A stretch of DNA of 22,510 bases from UBA6183 sp041302975. Its GTDB lineage: Bacteria > Bacteroidota > Bacteroidia > UKL13-3. Both the position numbers and the translations under genes were made by a program. Below are positions 7,187-15,569 of the stretch, piece by piece. The DNA lies in the NCBI GenBank assembly GCA_041302975.1, contig JBFYQC010000118.1, forward strand, positions 1-22,510, in the 5' to 3' direction. Below the pieces are notes generated by a model that was given only the letters and a program-made list of their open reading frames with translations, had not been told where the DNA came from and searched no databases. How positions within the stretch are numbered: position 1 is the first letter of the stretch; every line of letters starts with the position of its first letter.

Positions 7187-10012
7187 CTAATGAGCTTCAA
7201 GCCAATTATCACCAACACCAGCTTCTGCAATTACCGGTACTTTAATTGTCATGGCTTTTTCCATTTCTTCTTTTACCAATTGTTTCATGTATTCTACCTC
7301 TGGTTTGTAAACATCAAACAACAACTCATCATGCACTTGTAAAATCATTTTTGATTTCAGGTTACCTTCTTTTTGCATGCGGTTTTGGATGTTAATCATA
7401 GCCACCTTAATCATATCTGCTGCACTGCCTTGGATAGGTGCATTAATGGCATTTCGCTCAGCAAACCCACGTACTGTAAAGTTGGCTGAGTTAATATCAC
7501 GTAAGTATCTTCTGCGGCCCATCAAAGTTTGCACATATCCATGTTCTTTGGCAAAATTAATGGTGATGTTCATGTAGTTTTTGATGTTTGGATATTGCTT
7601 CCAGTATTCATCAATAATGGTTGCAGCTTCTTTTCTTGGTATGCCCAAACTTTGTGACAAACCAAAAGCTGATTGGCCGTAGATAATACCGAAATTAACG
7701 GCCTTTGCATTTCTGCGTTGTTCCGGAGTTACTTCTTTCACTTCAATACCATATACGCGAGCAGCTGTTGCTGTATGTATATCGATGCCTTGTTTAAATG
7801 CATCAATCATGGCTTCTTCATTGGCCATAGATGCAATTATTCTTAACTCTATTTGCGAGTAATCTGCACTTAATAAAACATACTCTTCGTTACGTGCAAT
7901 AAAAGCCTTACGTACCTCGCGACCTTTGTCGGTTCTTATGGGTATGTTTTGTAAATTTGGGTTGGTAGAACTTAACCTTCCTGTTGCAGCTATGGCTTGG
8001 TTAAATGAAGTATGCAAACGCCCGGTGGTTTGGTTTATCAATTCAGGTAATGCATCAACATATGTTGATTTTAATTTTTGTAATTGACGCACCTCTAAAA
8101 TACAACGTACAATCTCGTGTTCGTTTAAGGTTTGCAAAACATCTTCTCCTGTTTGGTACTGACCGGTTTTCGTTTTCTTGGCTTTAGGGTCTAACTTTAA
8201 ATGATCAAACAAAACTTCTCCTAATTGTTTAGGAGATGCAATGTTAAATTCAACCCCTGCAAGCTCAATAATTCGTTTTTCTAGTTGGGTAATTTCTATT
8301 TGTAGCTCAACTGAATAGTCGTTTAAAAATTGTTTGTTAATTTTAACGCCTTCATACTCCATGTCGGCTAATACAGCTACCAAAGGCTGCTCCAATTCAA
8401 ACAATAATTTTTCAGCTTCGCATGCTACAAGTTGTGGTGCTAATTTTTGTTTAAGTTGGTAGGTAATATCGGTGTCTTCAACTGCATATTCTTTTATTTT
8501 CTCTATTTCTACATCGCGCATGCTCAATTGATTTTTACCTTTTTTTCCAATTAAAGTTTCTATGCTTATTGGTTCGTAATTTAAATACACACCAGATAAA
8601 AAATCCATACCGTGGCGTAAATCAGGCTCAATTAAATAATGGGCCAGCATGGTGTCAAAAATAGGCCCTTTTAGGTCTAAACCGTAGATGCGTAAAATGC
8701 TCAAATCAAATTTTACATTTTGCAGTATTTTGGTAATGGTTTCACTTTCAAAAACAGGTTTAAAAATATGAAGCAAACGTTGGGCTTCTTCAAAGTTATC
8801 AGGACAAGCTACATAATAACCATGATGAGCTTTATGGCTGAAACTAAAACCTACAATCTTGTTGTCAATTTTATCTAAGCTTGAGGTTTCTGTATCAAAA
8901 CAAACTTCAGGCTGTTGCAATAATTCGTTCAATACATTATTCAGTTGCTCATCGGTTTCCACCAAAATATATTCGTGTGGCGTATTGCTAATGTTATTTA
9001 GGTTTGATGTAGTGACCTCTTCCTCAAGAGCAACTTCTGTTTTTTCCGCTGTGGTTGATGCGCCCTGGTTAAACAAATCAAAATTTGGAGAATTCGCAGG
9101 TGCTGTTCTTGCTGATGTTGCAGGCATTTCAATTTCGGCACCCAAAACGCGTTTGGCTAAAGTCTTAAACTCTAACTCAGTAAATAATTTTTCTACTTCG
9201 TCTTTGTTAGGTTCCTCTAAAATTAAGTCTTCTTCCACCAAATCAATAGGTACATTAACATCAATAGTAGCTAGTCGTTTACTTAAAAATGCTTGCTCTT
9301 TAAAGTTAATTACATTCTCTTTTTGTTTGCCTTTTAGTTCATCAACATGCTCATACAAACCTTCCATGCTACCATACTTATTAACTAAAAGTTTAGCCGT
9401 TTTTTCGCCAACTCCTGGAATTCCTGGAATATTATCTACTGCATCGCCCCACATACCTAATATGTCAATTACTTGTTTAATGTCGGTAATCTCCCATCGT
9501 TTTAAAACCTCAGGTACACCTAAAACCTCAAAATCGTTGCCCATACGTGCAGGTTTATAAATAAAAATATGCTCACTTACCAGCTGGCCAAAGTCTTTGT
9601 CGGGAGTCATCATGTACACATCAAAACCTTGTTGCTCGGCTTTTTTAGCCAAGGTTCCAATAACATCATCAGCCTCAAATCCATCCCTAATTAATAGCGG
9701 AATACGCATGGCTTCTGTAACTTTTAAAATGTATGGAAGTGCTTTGGTAATATCCTCGGGTTGTTCATCTCTATGTGCTTTGTAGTGCTCATATTCATCA
9801 TGACGTGCGGTAGGTGCTGAGGTATCAAAACTCACCCCAATATGTGTGGGTTTCTCTTTTTTCAATACATCCAACAAGGTATTTACATAGCCAAAAATGG
9901 CCGAAGTGTTAAAACCGTACGAAGTAATTCTTGGATTTTTGCTAAAAGCAAAATAGGCGCGGTAAACCAAGGCCATGCCATCTAATAAAAATAATTTTTT
10001 GCGTTGCTGCAT
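7187..10012 (-). CDS. polA: DNA polymerase I
   Basis: The 941-residue product is a full three-domain Pol I for Okazaki-fragment processing and repair. Residues 1 to about 290 are the 5'-3' exonuclease (LLDGMALVYRAYFAF, DGFEADD, GIPGVGEKTA). Residues about 350-535 are the 3'-5' exonuclease with intact metal motifs: DTE at 373-375, NVKFD at 432-436 and the Tyr509/Asp513 pair, so proofreading should work. Polymerase motifs are A (DYSQIE, 717-722), B (RRNAKAVNFGIIYG, 766-779) and C (VHDE, 893-896). A Ser/Thr/Ala-rich linker of about 50 residues joins the first two domains. I chose the ATG at 10012 (MQQRKKLFLLDG); a TTG at 10039 would add nine residues (MQRYSYFWG) that do not resemble the family N-terminus. 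Confidence 0.97.
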   Translation of the reverse strand: MQQRKKLFLLDGMALVYRAYFAFSKNPRITSYGFNTSAIFGYVNTLLDVLKKEKPTHIGVSFDTSAPTARHDEYEHYKAHRDEQPEDITKALPYILKVTEAMRIPLLIRDGFEADDVIGTLAKKAEQQGFDVYMMTPDKDFGQLVSEHIFIYKPARMGNDFEVLGVPEVLKRWEITDIKQVIDILGMWGDAVDNIPGIPGVGEKTAKLLVNKYGSMEGLYEHVDELKGKQKENVINFKEQAFLSKRLATIDVNVPIDLVEEDLILEEPNKDEVEKLFTELEFKTLAKRVLGAEIEMPATSARTAPANSPNFDLFNQGASTTAEKTEVALEEEVTTSNLNNISNTPHEYILVETDEQLNNVLNELLQQPEVCFDTETSSLDKIDNKIVGFSFSHKAHHGYYVACPDNFEEAQRLLHIFKPVFESETITKILQNVKFDLSILRIYGLDLKGPIFDTMLAHYLIEPDLRHGMDFLSGVYLNYEPISIETLIGKKGKNQLSMRDVEIEKIKEYAVEDTDITYQLKQKLAPQLVACEAEKLLFELEQPLVAVLADMEYEGVKINKQFLNDYSVELQIEITQLEKRIIELAGVEFNIASPKQLGEVLFDHLKLDPKAKKTKTGQYQTGEDVLQTLNEHEIVRCILEVRQLQKLKSTYVDALPELINQTTGRLHTSFNQAIAATGRLSSTNPNLQNIPIRTDKGREVRKAFIARNEEYVLLSADYSQIELRIIASMANEEAMIDAFKQGIDIHTATAARVYGIEVKEVTPEQRRNAKAVNFGIIYGQSAFGLSQSLGIPRKEAATIIDEYWKQYPNIKNYMNITINFAKEHGYVQTLMGRRRYLRDINSANFTVRGFAERNAINAPIQGSAADMIKVAMINIQNRMQKEGNLKSKMILQVHDELLFDVYKPEVEYMKQLVKEEMEKAMTIKVPVIAEAGVGDNWLEAH

Positions 10013-10016
10013 GCCC

Positions 10017-10024
10017 CAAAAGTA
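10017..10024 (-). promoter_or_regulatory. Possible -7 element abutting the polA start
   Basis: TACTTTTG on the minus strand matches TAnnTTTG fully. It ends only 4 bases before the polA ATG, so it would give a leaderless mRNA or be a chance match. No -33 element at the proper spacing is evident. Confidence 0.25.
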
Positions 10025-10101
10025 GGAATACCGCTGCAATACTCAAATAATAAAAGTATGTTGTTGATTAATTCCTGCTAACTGTTTTCGGTTTGATGTA
10101 T

Positions 10102-10109
10102 TATCTTCG
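10102..10109 (+). promoter_or_regulatory. Candidate -7 promoter element of purM
   Basis: TATCTTCG matches TAnnTTTG except one base and is followed by CAGC, a common Bacteroidota context. The purM ATG is 22 bases downstream of its end, a normal leader length. The -33 region is not clear. Confidence 0.4.
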
Positions 10110-10131
10110 CAGCAAATAAGTTTTTCGCACA

Positions 10132-11295
10132 ATGACTTCCGATAAATACATGAAGCGTGGCGTGTCTTCTCAAAAAGAAGATGTACATGCTGCTATTAAA
10201 AACATTGATAAAGGGTTATTTCCTCAAGCTTTTTGCAAAATTGTTCCTGATTTTTTGGGTGGTGATGATACTTATTGCAACCTTATGCATGCAGATGGTG
10301 CAGGTACAAAAAGTAGTTTAGCTTACTTATATTGGAAAGAAACAGGTGATTTAAGCGTTTGGAAAGGTATTGCGCAAGATGCTATTGTGATGAATACAAA
10401 CGACTTATTGGCTGCAGGTGTTTACCAGGATATTTTAATATCGAGCACGATAGGAAGAAACAAAAACTTAATTCCAGGTGAGGTTATTCAAACCATCATT
10501 GAAGGAACAGAAGAGTTTATTGATATGCTGCGCAGCTATGGCGTTAATATTCATTCAACCGGAGGAGAAACTGCTGATGTGGGTGATTTGGTGCGTACCA
10601 TTATTGTAGATAGCACCGTAACCGCTCGTGCAAAACGCAGCAATATAATTGATAATAAAAATATAAAACCGGGTGATTTGATTGTTGGTTTTGCCAGCTT
10701 TGGGCAAACCAATTATGAAAAAGAGTACAATGCAGGTATGGGGAGCAATGGTTTAACCATGGCTCGTCATGATGTGCTGTCTGCTCACTATAAAAACATA
10801 AAAGAAAGCTACGACCAATTGGTTCCCGATGAATTGGTTTATACCGGTGGTTTAAAGTTAACCGACAAAGTTGATGGTCATCCAGTAAATGTTGGTAAAA
10901 TGATTTTATCACCAACACGTACGTTTTCGCCAATTATTAAACAAGTATTTGATAATTACTTTAACGATATACATGGTATGATACATTGCACTGGTGGTGC
11001 GCATACTAAAGTATTACATTATACAAACGGATTGCGTTTTGTTAAAGATAACTTGTTTGCCACACCACCTTTGTTTGAAATGATTCAGTTGCAAAGTGGT
11101 AGTACCTGGCACGAGATGTACAAGGTGTTTAATATGGGTAGTTTACTTGAGTTTTATGTAAACGAAAAAACAGCTGAAGGATTGATTCAATTGGCTAAGT
11201 CGTTTGGCATTGAAGCTCAGGTTGTTGGTTATGTTGAGGCGGCAGATAAAAAGGAAGTGGTGGTAAAATCAGCACATGGTATTTTTAATTACTAA
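10132..11295 (+). CDS. purM: Phosphoribosylformylglycinamidine cyclo-ligase (AIR synthetase)
   Basis: This 387-residue protein is the Bacteroidota form of PurM, which closes the imidazole ring (FGAM plus ATP to AIR) in purine synthesis. The signature HADGAGTKSSLAYLYW lies at residues 53-68, GIAQDAIVMNTNDLL around 79-93 and STGGETADVGD at 142-152, which together fit the ATP and phosphate sites of the PurM/PurL fold. The N-terminal YMKRGVSSQKEDVHAAI is also typical. It is about 40 residues longer than E. coli PurM (345), as expected for this phylum. It stands alone, divergent from polA (119 bp) and 93 bp before galE with that gene's own candidate promoter. No other purine gene is in the window. 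Confidence 0.93.
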   Translation: MTSDKYMKRGVSSQKEDVHAAIKNIDKGLFPQAFCKIVPDFLGGDDTYCNLMHADGAGTKSSLAYLYWKETGDLSVWKGIAQDAIVMNTNDLLAAGVYQDILISSTIGRNKNLIPGEVIQTIIEGTEEFIDMLRSYGVNIHSTGGETADVGDLVRTIIVDSTVTARAKRSNIIDNKNIKPGDLIVGFASFGQTNYEKEYNAGMGSNGLTMARHDVLSAHYKNIKESYDQLVPDELVYTGGLKLTDKVDGHPVNVGKMILSPTRTFSPIIKQVFDNYFNDIHGMIHCTGGAHTKVLHYTNGLRFVKDNLFATPPLFEMIQLQSGSTWHEMYKVFNMGSLLEFYVNEKTAEGLIQLAKSFGIEAQVVGYVEAADKKEVVVKSAHGIFNY

Positions 11296-11357
11296 TTAGC
11301 TCACGGTAAATCAGCCAAAACTTAATATTAAACCGCTGTTTCTTTACACTAAATTCC

Positions 11358-11365
11358 TATCTTGC
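11358..11365 (+). promoter_or_regulatory. Candidate -7 promoter element of galE
   Basis: TATCTTGC resembles the TAnnTTTG class. It overlaps an upstream in-frame TTG at 11362, which therefore should not be the start codon, and leaves 23 bases to the ATG at 11389. Confidence 0.4.
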
Positions 11366-11388
11366 GGCCTGTTTTTAACCTTCTAAAC

Positions 11389-12420
11389 ATGAAAGTATTA
11401 GTAACAGGCGGGTCAGGTTTTATTGGCTCACATACGGTAGTAGAACTACAACATGCGGGATATGATGTTGTGGCCATAGATAATTTCGAGAACTCTAGTC
11501 CGCAGGTAGTACATAATATTAAAAAAATTACAGGAAAGTCCTTTGATTTTGTAAAAGCCGATATTAGAGATAAACAAGCGTTAAATGATGTGTTTGTAAA
11601 TCATCCTGATATTGAGGCTGTGATTCATTTTGCGGCATACAAAGCTGTGGGAGAGTCGGTTGAAAAACCTTTAGCTTATTACGAAAATAATGTTGGTGGA
11701 ACAGTTAATTTGGTAGAAGCCATGCAAAAAAATGGTGTCCAAAATTTGGTGTTTTCATCAAGTTGTACGGTTTATGGTGATGTAACAGCCGATGCACTTC
11801 CGATTACGGAAGATTCTCCTGTTGTAAAGGCAAATTCCCCTTATGGAAACACAAAAAAGATATGTGAGGAGTTATTGTTTGATGTTGCAAAAGCATCAGC
11901 AACAAAAATTGTAGCGCTACGTTACTTTAACCCAATTGGTGCGCACGATAGCGCTTTGATTGGCGAATTGCCAAACGGAGTACCTAATAACTTAATTCCT
12001 TTTGTAACCCAAACCGCTATTGGTATGCGCGAAAAATTAACGGTGTTTGGAAACGATTATCCCACACGTGATGGTAGTTGTATTCGTGATTATATTCATG
12101 TGGTTGATTTAGCTAAAGCACATGTAAAGGCAATTGAGTTTTTAAGTAATAATAAAGACCAATATTCTGTTTTTAACATCGGTACTGGAAACGGAAATAC
12201 GGTGTTAGAAGTAGTTACCGCTTTTGAAAAAGTGAGTGGCGAAAAATTAAAATATGTTGTAGGTCCTCGTAGAGAAGGGGATGTTGTTCAGATTTTTGCA
12301 TCATGTGATAAAGCAACTAATGTATTAGGTTGGAAAGCTGAAAGAAGTTTAGATAATGCTCTGGAAACTGCTTGGAAATGGGAGTTACATCTTCAATCAC
12401 TTAAAACTGCTAACAACTAA
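11389..12420 (+). CDS. galE: UDP-glucose 4-epimerase
   Basis: The 343-residue product is an extended short-chain dehydrogenase/reductase interconverting UDP-glucose and UDP-galactose with bound NAD. The Rossmann motif GGSGFIGSH is at residues 7-15, SSSCTVYG at 123-130 carries the catalytic Ser/Thr, and Tyr152/Lys156 (YGNTK) complete the active site. The segment RDYIHVVDLAKAH is the usual GalE substrate-binding region. The ATG at 11389 gives MKVLVTGGSGF, the family N-terminus; a TTG 27 bases upstream is rejected because it lies in the likely promoter. It is followed after 120 bp by rfbB and supplies activated galactose to the same polysaccharide precursor pool. A related 4-epimerase specificity (for example UDP-GlcNAc) cannot be excluded. 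Confidence 0.93.
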   Translation: MKVLVTGGSGFIGSHTVVELQHAGYDVVAIDNFENSSPQVVHNIKKITGKSFDFVKADIRDKQALNDVFVNHPDIEAVIHFAAYKAVGESVEKPLAYYENNVGGTVNLVEAMQKNGVQNLVFSSSCTVYGDVTADALPITEDSPVVKANSPYGNTKKICEELLFDVAKASATKIVALRYFNPIGAHDSALIGELPNGVPNNLIPFVTQTAIGMREKLTVFGNDYPTRDGSCIRDYIHVVDLAKAHVKAIEFLSNNKDQYSVFNIGTGNGNTVLEVVTAFEKVSGEKLKYVVGPRREGDVVQIFASCDKATNVLGWKAERSLDNALETAWKWELHLQSLKTANN

Positions 12421-12540
12421 TTTAGTTACAAATTATATATTGCCTTTTTAAATTGGGTTTAACTGTGCAAAATGGTCAAAACTCAATAAATGATTATAAA
12501 TTTTGTGCGTAAAAGAAAGCGCACGCAAGAGTAAAATAAC

Positions 12541-13599
12541 ATGACGAAGAAAAAAGTTTTAATTACCGGTGGAGCCGGTTTTATTGGTTCTCACGTAGTA
12601 CGCCTGTTTGTGAACAAGTATCCTGATTATCATATTTACAACTTAGATAAACTTACTTATGCCGGTAACCTTAAAAACATTACCGATATTGAAAATGCGC
12701 CAAACTATACTTTTATTAAAGCTGATTTGGTTGATGCTGCCGAAATAAGTGGTTTGTTTGATAAATACGGTTTTACAGACGTAATTCATCTAGCTGCCGA
12801 AAGCCATGTAGACAGGAGTATAACAAACCCAATGGATTTTGTAATGACCAATGTGGTTGGTACAGTAAACTTGTTAAATGCGGCTAAAACTGCTTGGAAA
12901 GACAACATGGATGATAAACTATTTTACCATGTATCTACAGATGAAGTTTATGGTAGTTTGCATGATGGTGGATTCTTTTTAGAAACAACCTCATATGATC
13001 CTCAAAGTCCATACAGCGCCAGTAAAGCGGCCAGCGATCATTTCGTACGTGCCTATCACAATACTTACAAAATTCGTGTGGTGCTAAGCAATTGCTCTAA
13101 CAACTATGGCCCGAACCAATTTCCTGAAAAATTGGTTCCACTCTTTATCAATAACATTAGAAACAACAAGCCACTGCCGGTTTATGGTAAAGGCGAGAAT
13201 GTGCGCGATTGGTTATATGTGGTTGATCATGCTCGTGCAATTGATGATGTATTTCATAAAGGTAAAGTTGGTGAAACATATAATATCGGAGGCTTTAACG
13301 AGTGGACGAATATTGACTTGATTAAAGTAATTTGTAAAGCCATGGATAAACGTTTGGGCAGACCTGAAGGTGAGTCGGAGAAGTTGATTAGTTATGTAAC
13401 CGACCGTGCAGGACATGACTTACGTTATGCCATTGACGCCAACAAAATTATGAATGAATTGGGTTGGAAGCCATCTTTACAATTTGAAGAAGGCATTGAA
13501 AAAACAATAGATTGGTACATGGATAACCAGCAGTGGATGGATGAAGTTACCAGTGGCGATTATCAAAACTACTACAGTAAAATGTATACTAGTCGTTAG
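12541..13599 (+). CDS. rfbB: dTDP-glucose 4,6-dehydratase
   Basis: The 352-residue protein is RmlB/RfbB, which converts dTDP-glucose to dTDP-4-keto-6-deoxyglucose, using bound NAD. Motifs are GGAGFIGSH at 10-18, HLAAESHVDRSI at 83-94, the dehydratase triad segment STDEVYG at 132-138 (Thr133, Asp134, Glu135) and Tyr158/Lys162 (YSASK). NNYGPNQFPEKL and GKGENVRDWLYV are further RmlB hallmarks, separating it from GalE. The 120-bp leader has an imperfect -7-like TAAATTTTG at 12497-12505 and a small GTGCG/CGCAC hairpin at 12505-12524, so it may have its own promoter. rfbA follows after 85 bp. Confidence 0.96.
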   Translation: MTKKKVLITGGAGFIGSHVVRLFVNKYPDYHIYNLDKLTYAGNLKNITDIENAPNYTFIKADLVDAAEISGLFDKYGFTDVIHLAAESHVDRSITNPMDFVMTNVVGTVNLLNAAKTAWKDNMDDKLFYHVSTDEVYGSLHDGGFFLETTSYDPQSPYSASKAASDHFVRAYHNTYKIRVVLSNCSNNYGPNQFPEKLVPLFINNIRNNKPLPVYGKGENVRDWLYVVDHARAIDDVFHKGKVGETYNIGGFNEWTNIDLIKVICKAMDKRLGRPEGESEKLISYVTDRAGHDLRYAIDANKIMNELGWKPSLQFEEGIEKTIDWYMDNQQWMDEVTSGDYQNYYSKMYTSR

Positions 13600-13684
13600 T
13601 TTTAGCCACAAAATTGCTTAATTAAAATATTAAAAGTAGTTTAGTAAACTTAATTAACGTGCTAAACAAATAGAAAACAACCAA

Positions 13685-14551
13685 ATGAAGGGAATAATTT
13701 TAGCAGGAGGTAGCGGTACACGTTTACACCCATTAACACTTGCTGTAAGTAAACAATTGATGCCTGTTTACGATAAACCAATGATTTATTATCCACTATC
13801 GGTGCTAATGTTGGCAGGTATTCGTGAGGTCTTAATTATTTCAACACCACATGATTTACCAGGGTTTAAAAAATTATTAGGTGATGGAAGTCAAGTTGGT
13901 TGTAGGTTTGAGTATGCTGAACAACCAAGTCCGGATGGCTTAGCACAAGCATTTATTATCGGAGAGCAATTTATTGGTAAAGATAAAGTTGCACTTGTTT
14001 TAGGTGATAATATTTTCTTTAGCGCAGGGTTAAGTCAACTCTTAAAAGAAAACAATGATCCAGACGGAGGTGTTGTATTTGCCTATCATGTTAACGACCC
14101 TGAAAGATACGGTGTGGTTGAGTTTGATGATAATATGAATGCGTTGAGTATTGAAGAAAAGCCATTAGAGCCAAAATCAAATTATGCGGTTCCTGGTTTA
14201 TATTTTTATGATAACGAAGTTGTTGAAATTGCAAAAAATATTAAACCATCTCCAAGGGGAGAGCTTGAAATAACAGACGTTAACCGTGTTTATTTAGAAC
14301 GAAAAAAATTAAAGGTAGGTGTTTTAAAGCGTGGTACAGCTTGGCTTGACACTGGAACATTTGCATCTTTAATGCAAGCCGGACAATTTGTTCAGGTTTT
14401 GGAAGAACGTCAAGGATTAAAAGTAGGATGTATTGAAGAAATAGCTTACAAAAATGGTTGGATCACTACCGAACAATTAAAAGTTGAGGCACAGAAATTA
14501 CTGAAAAGTGGTTACGGCCAATACCTGATGAATATTATCAAGAAGAAGTAA
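13685..14551 (+). CDS. rfbA: Glucose-1-phosphate thymidylyltransferase
   Basis: The 288-residue enzyme (RmlA) couples dTTP and glucose-1-phosphate to dTDP-glucose, the substrate of the rfbB product upstream. The nucleotide-binding motif GGSGTRLHP is at residues 8-16, with KQLMPVYDKPM at 23-33, AEQPSPDGLAQAF at 78-90 and the metal-binding LGDNIFF at 106-112. EEKP and the C-terminal WLDTGT are also present. Length is typical for the short RmlA class. The next gene starts 12 bp after its stop, so the two are almost certainly co-transcribed. The order rfbB-rfbA is reversed relative to many rml operons, and rfbC and rfbD do not follow. Confidence 0.96.
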   Translation: MKGIILAGGSGTRLHPLTLAVSKQLMPVYDKPMIYYPLSVLMLAGIREVLIISTPHDLPGFKKLLGDGSQVGCRFEYAEQPSPDGLAQAFIIGEQFIGKDKVALVLGDNIFFSAGLSQLLKENNDPDGGVVFAYHVNDPERYGVVEFDDNMNALSIEEKPLEPKSNYAVPGLYFYDNEVVEIAKNIKPSPRGELEITDVNRVYLERKKLKVGVLKRGTAWLDTGTFASLMQAGQFVQVLEERQGLKVGCIEEIAYKNGWITTEQLKVEAQKLLKSGYGQYLMNIIKKK

Positions 14552-14563
14552 AGAAAAAATTAT

Positions 14564-15535
14564 ATGAACGAGCAGCACGAAGCGCTAAGAAAATTCAGTT
14601 ATCAAATTAACTATGCAGTAAATAATTATAAACCGCATGGACTTAAAGCAACAGATTTCAATAATATCATTATTGCAGGTTTGGGTGGAAGTGGTATTGG
14701 TGGACAAATAGTAAAGGCGTTTTTTTCAAACGATATGCCAATACCTGTTAATTGTGTTGCAGATTACAGTTTACCTGCCTACGCCAGCGAGAAAACATTG
14801 GTTATAGCAGCTTCATATAGTGGAAATACAGAAGAAACTATTTCAGTATTTAGCGATGCACAACAACGTGGCTGCAAAATTTTGGCTCTTACTACAGGTG
14901 GTAAGCTTGAACAGTTAACTCAAAGTACAAGTGTATACACGCTTAAAATAGAAGGAGGTTTTCAACCACGCATGGCTTTAGGCTTTTCATTAACTTACTT
15001 GGTAATGCTAATGGGTGAGTTAATTGGAAAAAATTATAAAGAAGAGTTGAGCAAAATCGCTACAACGCTTGCAGAAACAGAGTCATATTACGAAGATGCT
15101 GATGCGATGTTTCAGGAAGTCCGTTCAAGAATTAAGAGCAAATTTGTAGTATTGGCTGATGCCTTGCTTGAGCCAATCGCAATAAGATTTGCACAACAAA
15201 TCCAAGAAAATGCAAAACATGAATGCTTTGTTCACGTGTTACCTGAGATGAACCACAACGTGATAGAAAGTTATTATGATACTTTAGATTCAGTATTTTT
15301 TGTAATGAACTCAGGCCAAAATGAACGTGTTAATTTACGTTTCGATTTTATCACTGGGTTATTAGAAGTTGAAAATCATAAAGTATTAACGATGCATTTA
15401 GAACAGTTCAATTTATTGAGTGTTTACGAACTTATTCATCGTTTAGATTGGGTGTCTTTGATGGTAGCCGATGAACGCAGAGTAGATTCATTAAATGTCC
15501 CTAACATTATGTCGCTTAAAGAATATTTAGCATAG
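14564..15535 (+). CDS. Bifunctional phosphoglucose/phosphomannose isomerase (SIS family)
   Basis: The 323-residue protein has two sugar-isomerase (SIS) halves and fits the PGI/PMI family first known from archaea, which interconverts fructose-6-phosphate with glucose-6-phosphate and mannose-6-phosphate. Diagnostic segments are GLGGSGIGG (39-47), SYSGNTEET (84-92), QPRMALG (134-140), the QENAK segment (214-218) and PEMNHN (227-232), which carry the phosphate-binding and catalytic residues of the family. A C-terminal SLKEYL helix completes it. Placed 12 bp after rfbA, it would link central hexose phosphates to nucleotide-sugar synthesis. Whether mannose- or glucose-6-phosphate is the main substrate cannot be read from sequence. 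Confidence 0.85.
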   Translation: MNEQHEALRKFSYQINYAVNNYKPHGLKATDFNNIIIAGLGGSGIGGQIVKAFFSNDMPIPVNCVADYSLPAYASEKTLVIAASYSGNTEETISVFSDAQQRGCKILALTTGGKLEQLTQSTSVYTLKIEGGFQPRMALGFSLTYLVMLMGELIGKNYKEELSKIATTLAETESYYEDADAMFQEVRSRIKSKFVVLADALLEPIAIRFAQQIQENAKHECFVHVLPEMNHNVIESYYDTLDSVFFVMNSGQNERVNLRFDFITGLLEVENHKVLTMHLEQFNLLSVYELIHRLDWVSLMVADERRVDSLNVPNIMSLKEYLA

Positions 15536-15536
15536 G

Positions 15537-15554
15537 GTTGTTTAAACAAACAAC
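15537..15554 (+). repeat. Intercistronic hairpin between isomerase and PHP phosphatase genes
   Basis: GTTGTTT-AAAC-AAACAAC is a perfect 7-bp stem with a 4-base loop, starting one base after the isomerase stop. No T-run follows, so it is not a standard terminator. It could affect mRNA processing or stability. Confidence 0.35.
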
Positions 15555-15569
15555 TGCTATAACCAATCC

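Noticed and set aside
8859..9560. Plus-strand open frame of 233 codons antisense to polA
   Set aside because: It lies wholly within the conserved polA coding region and its Ser-rich product has no recognisable motif.
10013..10039. TTG start adding nine residues to PolA
   Set aside because: The extension MQRYSYFWG is not family-like and the ATG at 10012 gives the expected N-terminus.
10601..10933. Minus-strand open frame of 110 codons inside purM
   Set aside because: The His/Tyr/Cys-rich product is typical of an antisense shadow over a conserved gene.
11362..11388. TTG start adding nine residues to GalE
   Set aside because: It overlaps the likely -7 element and adds residues before the canonical MKVLVTGGSGF start.
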